From assembly GCA_002687665.1 (NCBI GenBank), contig NZAX01000091.1, positions 1 to 7,005 of the forward strand: a stretch of DNA of 7,005 nucleotides, written 5' to 3'. Shown piece after piece: positions 1 through 7,003 of this stretch. Each line of letters begins with the position of its first letter. Within the stretch, counting starts at the first letter, position 1. Source of the DNA: Flavobacteriaceae bacterium (lineage in GTDB: Bacteria > Bacteroidota > Bacteroidia > Flavobacteriales > Flavobacteriaceae). Position numbers and translations under genes: made by a program. Under the pieces are notes generated by a model. The model had not been told where the DNA came from. It saw only the letters and a program-made list of their open reading frames with translations, and made no database searches.

Positions 1-1208
1 CCATAGAGATTTAGCTCGGTTAGGTGTTCCAATTTTTGAAGGGCTTCGATACCTTTATTGGTTACTAATGGGTTTTTTTGAATCTTTAGTCGGGTAAGGT
101 TTGGAAAATTACTAATGTAACTCAGGTGATTGTTATTTAACATGCAATCCGCCAGGTTGAGCCAAGTTATGTTATTCTTTATCGACTGGACTTTAAGCAA
201 ATCATTTATTTCAATCTTTTTCTTGGTGAATTTCAAATCCAGAAAACTCTGTTCGGGATTCAGAAATCTCCAAATATATTCCTCTCCTTCAATTGATTTA
301 AGTACCTCCTGTGAAGGAGAGGGTAGAGTAAGGGTTTCTAGATAGGTTTTTTCTCTCAGGTCAAGACCGTATTGGAGTTCCATCAAGCGCTGGGTTTTAG
401 GATCATTTCGGGTTAAAGTCACAGGCATTTGTTTTTCTGCTCCATTATCAATCCACCACTCCAGCATAGCTATTTGATCGTAGCTAAGTGGTACTCCAGT
501 TGGAGGCATAAATTTGGGATGGTTATTAGGGAAACTCACCCTCTTGTAAATCAAACTTTTGAATGGCTTACCATTTTGGATTCCTGCACCACTGTTCCCC
601 CCTTTGATCATACTTTCTATAGAACTCATATTGAGTCCGCCGGAAGCTCTATTTTGGTTGTGGCAAGCTATGCATTTTTCCTCCAAAACAGGATGAATCA
701 AATCTTCATAAACAAATAAGGAATCGTTATTAGAACGTTTGGTATCCGATAGGGTGGTTACCGAAATTTTCTTTTGGATATAAGGAAGATTTTCGAAAAG
801 GTAATTTTGACCGTGTGTCATTTCTCCTCCAAAATGACCGGTAATCATCAACAGTATAATTGAAGTCAGGTTAACAGATCGATTAAAGGATTTAGAAAAC
901 CGAAAGTTAATATATCTGAGCAACCATATAATAAAACAAATGCTAACAAAAGCGATACCACTCCATTTATGAATATTAATCTGTGATTCCAAATAGTAGC
1001 CGTTATCTCCCAAAAACCAGCCAAAGAGTGCAGCCAAAAGCCCGCTGAAAAAGCTAAAGAACCATCCCATGGTGATCACACGTTGCACACTGTTGTTTTT
1101 ATTTCGCATAAAAACATCAATTGCAATTGTCAGTAGGACAATACCGATGGGTAAGTGGACTATTAGAGGATGGAGGCTGCCTAGGAAGTCGAGTAATTCT
1201 GTAATCAT
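1..1208 (-). CDS. DUF2231-type membrane protein with cytochrome c domain and leucine-rich repeats (C-terminus cut by window edge)
   Basis: The frame is open from an ATG at 1208 to the left edge, giving 402 residues and no stop, so the C-terminus lies outside. Residues 1-135 form four predicted helices (about 12-33, 47-67, 82-100, 112-126). They carry the LHPLIVHLPIG motif and a GHFGGEMTHG motif at 124-133, both typical of DUF2231-like membrane modules. Basic loops between helices 1-2 and 3-4 predict both ends in the periplasm. A cytochrome c domain follows, with CIACH at 179-183 (haem attachment) and MPPTG at 234 (probable distal Met ligand). From about residue 302, and clearly from 347, there are leucine-rich repeats (WLNLADC, NLTRLKI, LTELNLY). 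The start sits 4 bases after the DUF1501 stop, with A/T-rich DNA rather than a Shine-Dalgarno sequence before it. The inferred role is electron transfer at the inner membrane serving the upstream proteins; the substrate is unknown. Domain calls are strong, function weak. Confidence 0.88.
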   Translation of the reverse strand, partial: MITELLDFLGSLHPLIVHLPIGIVLLTIAIDVFMRNKNNSVQRVITMGWFFSFFSGLLAALFGWFLGDNGYYLESQINIHKWSGIAFVSICFIIWLLRYINFRFSKSFNRSVNLTSIILLMITGHFGGEMTHGQNYLFENLPYIQKKISVTTLSDTKRSNNDSLFVYEDLIHPVLEEKCIACHNQNRASGGLNMSSIESMIKGGNSGAGIQNGKPFKSLIYKRVSFPNNHPKFMPPTGVPLSYDQIAMLEWWIDNGAEKQMPVTLTRNDPKTQRLMELQYGLDLREKTYLETLTLPSPSQEVLKSIEGEEYIWRFLNPEQSFLDLKFTKKKIEINDLLKVQSIKNNITWLNLADCMLNNNHLSYISNFPNLTRLKIQKNPLVTNKGIEALQKLEHLTELNLY

Positions 1209-1212
1209 ATTT

Positions 1213-2679
1213 TTAGGCCAAAACTTCGTTAACGACATTACCGTGTACGTCTGTCAATCGGTAGCGTCTGCCTTGGAATTTAAAGGTTAATCTTTCGTGG
1301 TCAATCCCCAAAAGGTGCATAAGTGTTGCCTGAAAATCGTGAATATGAACGGGTCTTTCTGTGATATTATAACCAAAATCATCGGTAGCACCAATTGTAA
1401 TTCCTTTTTTGACCCCTGCACCAGCCATAAAGATGGTAAAGCAACGGGGGTGGTGATCTCTACCATAGTTGTCTGGTTTGAGCATTCCTTGAGAATAGCT
1501 GGTTCGGCCAAACTCTCCTCCCCAAATGACTAAGGTGTCCTCCAATAGTCCCCTTTGTTTAAGGTCTTGAATTAGACCAGCAGTAGCCTGATCTGTTTCT
1601 TTGGCTTGTTTTTTTATATCCCTAGGCAGATTGCCATGTTGATCCCAACCACGGTGGTAGAGCTGGATGAATTTGACATCTTTTTCAGCTAATTTTCTGG
1701 CAAGAAGGCAATTTGCTGCAAAGGTGCCAGGGTTTTTACTGTCTTCACCGTATAGGTCAAAAATGTATTGGGGTTCATCGGACACATCCATAACCTCAGG
1801 GACAGATGTTTGCATACGATAGGCCATTTCATAGTTGGAAATTTTCGTTAAAATTTCTGGATCGCCAATATCTGCATGCTGAATGCTTTGCAATTTTTCA
1901 AGTGATTTTAGCTGTTCTTCTCTAATTCCACTGGTTACTCCGGGGGGATTTTCGAGATAGAGCACAGCATCTTTTCCAGAGCGAAATTGAACCCCTTGGT
2001 GTTGAGAGGGGAGAAAGCCATTACCCCAGAGACGGGAGTAAATGGGTTGGCCGTTTTTCCCTTTTGTAACTAAAACGACGAACTCGGGGAGGTTTTTGTT
2101 ATCAGTTCCTAAACCGTAGCTTAGCCACGAACCAATGGAAGGTCTACCAGGCAGTTCCGATCCAGTTTGGATCATCGTGATGGCAGGATCATGATTGATG
2201 GCATTGGTGTACATGGATTTTATAAAACAAAGTTCATCTACTATCTTGGCTGTATAAGGCATTAGATCACTCATCCAAGCACCACTTTGTCCATGTTGGT
2301 TGAAATTAAATAGAGTTCCGGCCATGGGGAAGGAATTTTGACCCGAGCTCATCCCAGTAAGCCTTTGTTCTCCTATAATGCTTTTGGGAACCTCCTTGCC
2401 AAACATTTGATTGAGTTTTGGTTTGTAGTCGAAGAGATCCAATTGTGATGGTGCTCCACTTTGAAAGAGGTAGATTACCCTTTTAGCTTTGGGAATGAAA
2501 TGTGGAAGTTTCATTTTTTCACTTTCTAAAAGGTTTAAAAAGTTACTTTGACCATATGAATTGACTGGGCTAATAAGTGAACCTAAGGAAAGGGCTCCGA
2601 GTCCAAGGGAGGTTTTGGTTAGAAAGTCCCTTCGGGAGTAGTTCTTGTTTTCGTGATGATGATGGTCGTTACAGTGCAT
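1213..2679 (-). CDS. DUF1501 family protein, Tat-exported, alkaline phosphatase/sulfatase-like fold
   Basis: This is a 488-residue protein of the DUF1501 family, whose activity is not established. It opens with a His-rich stretch (DHHHHE, residues 5-10) and then a twin-arginine signal: SRRDFL at 15-20 followed by a Gly/Leu/Ser hydrophobic segment to about residue 36. This predicts folded export to the periplasm by Tat. Family motifs appear in order: QSGAPSQLDLFDYKP (73-87), HRGWDQHG (342-349), IWGGEFGR (385-392), GRDHHPRCF (406-414) and, near the C-terminus, HIHDFQATLMHLLGIDHE (445-462). The length is normal for the family and the protein looks intact. I chose the ATG at 2679, which begins MHCNDHHHH as is usual for these proteins. 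A longer frame would need a TTG at 2727 and would overlap the DUF1553 gene by 47 bases. Only one base separates this ATG from the upstream stop, so translational coupling is likely. The partner is the preceding DUF1549/DUF1553 protein. Confidence 0.93.
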   Translation of the reverse strand: MHCNDHHHHENKNYSRRDFLTKTSLGLGALSLGSLISPVNSYGQSNFLNLLESEKMKLPHFIPKAKRVIYLFQSGAPSQLDLFDYKPKLNQMFGKEVPKSIIGEQRLTGMSSGQNSFPMAGTLFNFNQHGQSGAWMSDLMPYTAKIVDELCFIKSMYTNAINHDPAITMIQTGSELPGRPSIGSWLSYGLGTDNKNLPEFVVLVTKGKNGQPIYSRLWGNGFLPSQHQGVQFRSGKDAVLYLENPPGVTSGIREEQLKSLEKLQSIQHADIGDPEILTKISNYEMAYRMQTSVPEVMDVSDEPQYIFDLYGEDSKNPGTFAANCLLARKLAEKDVKFIQLYHRGWDQHGNLPRDIKKQAKETDQATAGLIQDLKQRGLLEDTLVIWGGEFGRTSYSQGMLKPDNYGRDHHPRCFTIFMAGAGVKKGITIGATDDFGYNITERPVHIHDFQATLMHLLGIDHERLTFKFQGRRYRLTDVHGNVVNEVLA

Positions 2680-2683
2680 CTTA
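2677..2683 (-). other. stop/start junction TAA-G-ATG between the DUF1553 and DUF1501 genes
   Basis: On the coding strand the TAA of the DUF1553 gene, one G, and the ATG of the DUF1501 gene follow each other directly. No good Shine-Dalgarno sequence precedes the ATG. Spacing this tight usually means that terminating ribosomes reinitiate, which would keep the two proteins in a fixed ratio. The arrangement is read directly from the sequence; the coupling is inferred. Confidence 0.75.
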
Positions 2684-5600
2684 TCGTTTGGTATAGGTTT
2701 CGTTGTGGTTGAGCAGTGTATTGGCAACCATAGTCATGGCAGCAGTTTTTACACTGTAGAGGTTCATGTCTCTAGCTTTTTCGCCTACGCTAAGGACTTG
2801 ATAGGCTTTATCTCTATTTTGTCTAAAATATTGGTATTGACTCTTGTAAAGATCGATTAAGATTTCCAGTTCTTCTTCTTTGGGATGGCGCGCAGTGGCC
2901 AAGCGGAATCCATGACTGATTTGGTCCTCTAAGGTGTCTTTGCTTTTGATGATACGTTCGGCAAAAATTCTAGAGGCTTCAAAAAACTGGGGATCGTTGA
3001 GTAGAACAAGCGCTTGAAGTGGGGTTGAGGTTACCTCTCTTTTTACAGTACAAACCTCTCTGGAAGTAGCATCGAAAGTAAGCATATTTGGAGGTGGTGA
3101 AGTTCTTCGTATAAAGGTGTATAGCCCTCTTCTGTATAGATCTTCACCTTGAGATTCTTTATATTCCAAAAGAAATGTGGAAAAGTTGTTTTTCTCTTTC
3201 CAAAGCCCCTTGGGTTGATAGGGCATAACACTTTCCCCTCCCACTTTTGTGTTTAGAAGGCCACTGACTTTTAGTGCATTATCCCTGATGATCTCTGCTG
3301 GTAGTCGGGAGGCATTTGCCCTAGCCAATAGGAGGTTGTTGGGGTCTTTTTGATCTATAGATGGGTTGCTTACCGATTGTTGCTGGTAGGTATCAGAAAG
3401 TACCATTTTTTTGATTAGTGCATTTAAATCCCAGTCTTCACTAAAACTGACCGCCAGCCAGTCAAGGAGCTCTGGATGTGAGGGTAATTGTCCCTGTACT
3501 CCAAAGTCGTTGGGTGTTGCTACGAGTCCTTTTCCAAAGATCATTTGCCAATATCTATTGACTGCGACTCTTGCAGTAAGTGGGTTTTTCTTATCAAAAA
3601 GCCACTTACTCAGGCCCAATCGATTTTTGGGCAGATTTTTATCCATCGCAGGAAGTACTCCTGGTACTTCGGCCTCTACTGTATGAAGGGGCTCATTGTA
3701 ATTTCCGCGATTGTATAGGTAGGTGGGACGGGGCTCCTCCATTTCACGCATAACCATAATTTCGGGGATTGGTTCATAAATCTCCAAGTATTGCTCCCGA
3801 TTGTCTTTGAGCTCCTTTTTGAGCTGGAGAATCTTAGGGTCTTTTTCAATGAGGTGATTTTGAATCACTGGCCATTGTATTTCTTCTTTTTGTTTGGAGT
3901 TTTCGGAGTATATCGATTGAATTTCAAAGGGTGTGAGCACTCCGTTGAAGAATTTCAGTTCGTCGAGCTTACCAGTGAATAAGCCGTAGTCACCCGTGGA
4001 ACCTTCGTAGGATTTTCCAATAATTAAATTTCTTTGAGCACTTACGAAGCCTTTTTCTCTATCCCGAGTGGTGGGTTTTATGGTTTTGTAAAGGTTGTCT
4101 ACAACACCTTCAGTTTCTATTTCTTTTCCATTATGAAAAAATTGAACACCTTCTGATTTTCCGCTACCGTCCACAGTAAGGGTAAGGTGTTGCCAGGCAT
4201 TCAATTGAAGGGAGTCCACTGACCTTACATGGATGAGGTTGGAGGGGGCTATATTAATTAAACGGAGATTAACTTTGTTTTGGTCGTCCAAATAACATTC
4301 CCACCCACGCCAAAGGTCATTTTTCCCTCCAGAATTGGCTATTAGTGATTGTGAAGATCCTTCTTTTCTTTTGCTGGTATTCAACCAAATGGAGAAGGAG
4401 AAGGGGTCTGTCCATTCAAGGTTGGGGATCAATTTGTTGGTGATGTATAGCTGATCGTGATCTTTACTGAATTGAAAGGCATTCCCTTTGATTCCGGAAA
4501 CAATTTCTGGCATTTGATCAATCTTACCATAGAAGTCTCTTTTTCCGTCAACACTGTGTCTTCTTTTTTTTATCTCGGCCATTTTTTCAAAACCACCATG
4601 AAATACCAACTCAGGTTTGGCTTTTGTTTTTGCAACCAGTTCTTCAGAATATTTATATACTTCTTGTAATTTTTCACTGGTGATTGATATTTCCTTTTTG
4701 ATGTTACTCAGACCCTCATTAAGTTGGTCTAATTTGGCTTGGGTATCCTCACTGGAGAGTGGTAAAAGGGGTCCATAGTCTCCATCATCCCCTGTCATCC
4801 CAAGTTCTCTAATGCTATTAAAAAAAGCAGTAAGCTGGAAATAATCTTTTTGAGAAATAGGATCAAATTTATGATCGTGGCATTTAGCGCATGCTACTGT
4901 AAGCCCTAAAAATGCTGTGGAAAGTGTTTCGGTACGGTCAAAAACATAGTGCAAACGCCATTCTTCGTCGATGACCCCACCTTCTGCGGTCATGGGGCTA
5001 TTTCTGTTGAATGCGGTGGCAAGTTTTTGCTCTTGAGTGGCTTCAGGCAGAAGGTCTCCGGCTAGCTGCCAAGTAACGAATTGATCGTAAGGCATATTTT
5101 CTTTAAAGGCCTTAAGGACCCAGTCTCTCCAGGGCCACATGGTGCGAATACCATCTGCATGTAAACCATGGGAATCAGCATAACGAGACAGGTCGAGCCA
5201 GTCAAGGGCCAAGCGCTCTGCGTATGCGTCGGTATTCATAAGTCGATCTACCAGATTTTCATACGAATGATTGTTTTTGTCATCAAGGAAAGCGTCTAGC
5301 TCAGCTATTGAAGGGGGAAGCCCTGTTAAATCCAAATATAGCCTTCTAGCTAAAATGGCTTTTGAGGCTTTGGGGGAAAAATCAAGTCCCTCTTGTTCTA
5401 ATCTCTTTTTGATGAATCGGTCAATAGGATTTTGAGAGGGGTTATTGCCAGTTTTGGATTTTTGTTTTTTTGGAGGTAAAAATGCCCAATGTTCTTTCCA
5501 TTCGGCCCCTTGTTCTATCCATTTAAAAATGATCGCTTTTTCTCTGTTGGTCAAAGTTAAATTAGCTTCGGGGGGTGGCATAACCACGTCGGGATCGTCA

Positions 5601-5896
5601 TGAATTATTCTGTGGGCACTTTCACTTTTGTATAAATTTCCTGAGCTAAAAGCTCTATTACCACTATTTAATTTGGAAAAAGCTATAGACTCTACATCTA
5701 ATCTCAAACCTGCTTTTCGAGTTTTCTCGTCAGGCCCGTGGCATTGATAACATCGGTCAGAGAGTATTGGTTTGACATGGTAATTGAAGTCGACCTCTTC
5801 TGGCAGAGAACTATACTCTATTAGGATTTCATTAGGAACCTCTAGTGAACAGGATAACAAAAACCCAGCCAGAACAACAGCCAAAATCTTATTCAT
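2681..5896 (-). CDS. PSCyt1-DUF1549-LamG-DUF1553 cytochrome c lipoprotein (PSD1 family)
   Basis: This 1071-residue protein is probably a lipoprotein: MNKILAVVLAGFLLSC is a short signal peptide ending in a lipobox-like LLSC (Cys16). A Planctomycete-type cytochrome c domain (about 37-140) has CYQCH at 49-53 and MPPP at 106-109, the probable haem attachment site and distal ligand. DUF1549 (about 156-363) contains LDLTGLPPS, DWLDLSRYADSHG and a second CxxCH, CAKCHDHKFDP, at 336-346. A helical, probably coiled-coil linker (about 383-428) leads to a LamG/concanavalin-like beta domain (about 428-665; FSFSIWLNT, WQHLTLTVDGSG, GKLDELKFFNGVLT). DUF1553 (about 757-1063) carries NRYWQMIFGKGLV, HPELLDWLA and TSTPLQALVLLNDP. 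The ATG at 5896 is preferred over an in-frame TTG at 5917, because the signal peptide begins there. The gene lies 30 bases after the esterase and one base before the DUF1501 gene, its usual partner. The reaction is unknown; a redox role is inferred from the haem motifs. Confidence 0.94.
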   Translation of the reverse strand: MNKILAVVLAGFLLSCSLEVPNEILIEYSSLPEEVDFNYHVKPILSDRCYQCHGPDEKTRKAGLRLDVESIAFSKLNSGNRAFSSGNLYKSESAHRIIHDDPDVVMPPPEANLTLTNREKAIIFKWIEQGAEWKEHWAFLPPKKQKSKTGNNPSQNPIDRFIKKRLEQEGLDFSPKASKAILARRLYLDLTGLPPSIAELDAFLDDKNNHSYENLVDRLMNTDAYAERLALDWLDLSRYADSHGLHADGIRTMWPWRDWVLKAFKENMPYDQFVTWQLAGDLLPEATQEQKLATAFNRNSPMTAEGGVIDEEWRLHYVFDRTETLSTAFLGLTVACAKCHDHKFDPISQKDYFQLTAFFNSIRELGMTGDDGDYGPLLPLSSEDTQAKLDQLNEGLSNIKKEISITSEKLQEVYKYSEELVAKTKAKPELVFHGGFEKMAEIKKRRHSVDGKRDFYGKIDQMPEIVSGIKGNAFQFSKDHDQLYITNKLIPNLEWTDPFSFSIWLNTSKRKEGSSQSLIANSGGKNDLWRGWECYLDDQNKVNLRLINIAPSNLIHVRSVDSLQLNAWQHLTLTVDGSGKSEGVQFFHNGKEIETEGVVDNLYKTIKPTTRDREKGFVSAQRNLIIGKSYEGSTGDYGLFTGKLDELKFFNGVLTPFEIQSIYSENSKQKEEIQWPVIQNHLIEKDPKILQLKKELKDNREQYLEIYEPIPEIMVMREMEEPRPTYLYNRGNYNEPLHTVEAEVPGVLPAMDKNLPKNRLGLSKWLFDKKNPLTARVAVNRYWQMIFGKGLVATPNDFGVQGQLPSHPELLDWLAVSFSEDWDLNALIKKMVLSDTYQQQSVSNPSIDQKDPNNLLLARANASRLPAEIIRDNALKVSGLLNTKVGGESVMPYQPKGLWKEKNNFSTFLLEYKESQGEDLYRRGLYTFIRRTSPPPNMLTFDATSREVCTVKREVTSTPLQALVLLNDPQFFEASRIFAERIIKSKDTLEDQISHGFRLATARHPKEEELEILIDLYKSQYQYFRQNRDKAYQVLSVGEKARDMNLYSVKTAAMTMVANTLLNHNETYTKR

Positions 5897-5926
5897 CAAA
5901 CACGTTTTTACAATCAACTAAGTTAA
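5897..5926 (-). other. 30-base intergenic spacer between the esterase and lipoprotein genes
   Basis: This is the longest stretch without a gene in the window. It is A/T-rich and shows no stable hairpin, no clear Shine-Dalgarno sequence and no convincing Bacteroidota promoter. A TTTG next to the ATG lacks the TA at the proper distance. I read it as a plain operon spacer. If the TTG at 5917 were used as the start, most of it would be coding, which I consider unlikely. Confidence 0.6.
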
Positions 5927-7003
5927 CTAATTTTTGTAATAAACATAGGGAGCTATGTCAGTTGGAAATTGGAGGAATTGCAGGACGTCATATTCATTTT
6001 TTAGCTCAGTTGGAGGTCGAGGATTTTCAGGGGTAAATACTTTGAGTTTTTCGAAGGGGAGTATTTTTATAAAAGTTTCATCAATGGAATCTTTCTTAAA
6101 GGGTTTGGTGTTTTCTAAATTAAGGTGTTTTGAGAAAAAATGATAGGCTGCTAATCTTTTGGAATATCCATAGTCGTGCTTTTCTTCAGCCAAATGTATA
6201 TTTTCGACATGATGGGATTTACCCAAGGCACCATAAACTTTTTGAATGTAAGGGAATTCTACTTCAGGAGTATTTCTAGTCCAATCGTCACCATTTGAGA
6301 TCAGTAACATAGGTCTTGGAGCAGCAAGGGCAGCTATCTCTACATTATTTGTTTGAAAATTATCGGTTTTGTGAATAGGCATTCCGCTTTCACAAACACA
6401 ACCTCCAAAGAAATGAGCAGAAACTTGAACCACTGGTACTGATACTTTAATCCTCTGATCCAGTGCAGTAAGGATAAATGTTTGGGTACCTCCTCCAGAG
6501 CCACCGGTCATACCTATTCTTTGTGGATCAACTTCAGAAAGGCTTAATAAATAGTCCAGCACCCTTTTACTGTTCCATGTTTGTATTAATAAGCTGATGG
6601 GCATTTTGTGTCTGACTTGTTTGCTTTCTCCATAACCTACCATGTCATAGGCAAATACAATGGCGCCTTTACTAGCCAAATAGGCACTTCGGAGTTGGAC
6701 ATAGTCTGTAAAGCGTTTGTCTTTAAGATGCCCATGAGGACTAAGTATGGCAGGATACATTTTTTGTTTTTTCAGAGGGCGGTAGAGGTTTCCAGTAACA
6801 AAGAATCCCGGAAAACTCTCCAAAGCGATATTTTCTACTGAATATCCATCCATTATTTTTTTGGAATGTTTGATGACATTGATTTCGCCACTGTATTTGG
6901 AGATTTTATCCCATTGCATTCCATTTTGGATGTTATCTTTGATTGCCTTGGCTTTTTTTTTCCAACTTTTGGCATCAGTCCATAGTTGAGAAAATTCATT
7001 CAT
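5927..7003 (-). CDS. alpha/beta hydrolase, acetylxylan esterase-like (N-terminus probably beyond window edge)
   Basis: This is a serine hydrolase of the alpha/beta fold, close to the acetylxylan esterase/Abhydrolase_7 group. Visible elements, numbered from the ATG at 7003, are SPHGH (88-92, oxyanion-hole region), YDMVGYGES (119-127), the nucleophile elbow GGSGGG with Ser169, NGDDWT with the probable acid Asp240, and EKHDYG with the probable catalytic His276. The triad therefore appears complete. A CVCESGMPIH segment (202-211) is a typical family insert near the active site. The 358 visible residues contain no signal peptide, yet relatives usually have one plus a short region before the SW..KA helix seen here at 13-19. 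The bases at the right edge read TGATG on the coding strand, so 7003 may be an internal Met or a start overlapping an upstream TGA. The gene leads the visible part of the operon. Substrate is unproven; deacylation of a carbohydrate ester is the family-based guess. Confidence 0.87.
   Translation of the reverse strand: MNEFSQLWTDAKSWKKKAKAIKDNIQNGMQWDKISKYSGEINVIKHSKKIMDGYSVENIALESFPGFFVTGNLYRPLKKQKMYPAILSPHGHLKDKRFTDYVQLRSAYLASKGAIVFAYDMVGYGESKQVRHKMPISLLIQTWNSKRVLDYLLSLSEVDPQRIGMTGGSGGGTQTFILTALDQRIKVSVPVVQVSAHFFGGCVCESGMPIHKTDNFQTNNVEIAALAAPRPMLLISNGDDWTRNTPEVEFPYIQKVYGALGKSHHVENIHLAEEKHDYGYSKRLAAYHFFSKHLNLENTKPFKKDSIDETFIKILPFEKLKVFTPENPRPPTELKNEYDVLQFLQFPTDIAPYVYYKN
6953..6961 (-). repeat. 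nine-base A homopolymer in the esterase gene
   Basis: The coding strand has nine consecutive A residues encoding three lysines (residues 15-17 of the visible frame). A run of this length can cause polymerase slippage or sequencing indels. The frame continues normally after it, so no frameshift is present in this copy. Confidence 0.6.

Noticed and set aside
429..719. Plus-strand open frame of 96 codons
   Set aside because: It lies opposite the haem-binding part of the membrane cytochrome gene, has no recognisable domain, and the minus-strand frame shows clear family motifs.
2680..2727. Sixteen-residue N-terminal extension of the DUF1501 protein
   Set aside because: It would need a TTG start and a 47-base overlap with the upstream gene, and it would put extra residues ahead of the usual MHC-His-rich start. 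The ATG at 2679 fits better.
3411..3718. Two overlapping plus-strand open frames
   Set aside because: Both are antisense to the conserved DUF1553 region and show no family motifs or initiation signals.
5897..5917. Seven-residue extension of the large lipoprotein from a TTG
   Set aside because: The ATG at 5896 starts a normal lipoprotein signal peptide with a single Lys in the n-region; the extension has no support.
5897..5926. Possible internal promoter before the lipoprotein gene
   Set aside because: A TTTG is present but not in a TAnnTTTG context, no -33 element fits, and the spacer is too short for a typical leader.
6371..6400. CVCES in the esterase as a haem motif
   Set aside because: It is CxC followed by Glu-Ser, not CxxCH, and it is a conserved feature of the hydrolase family.
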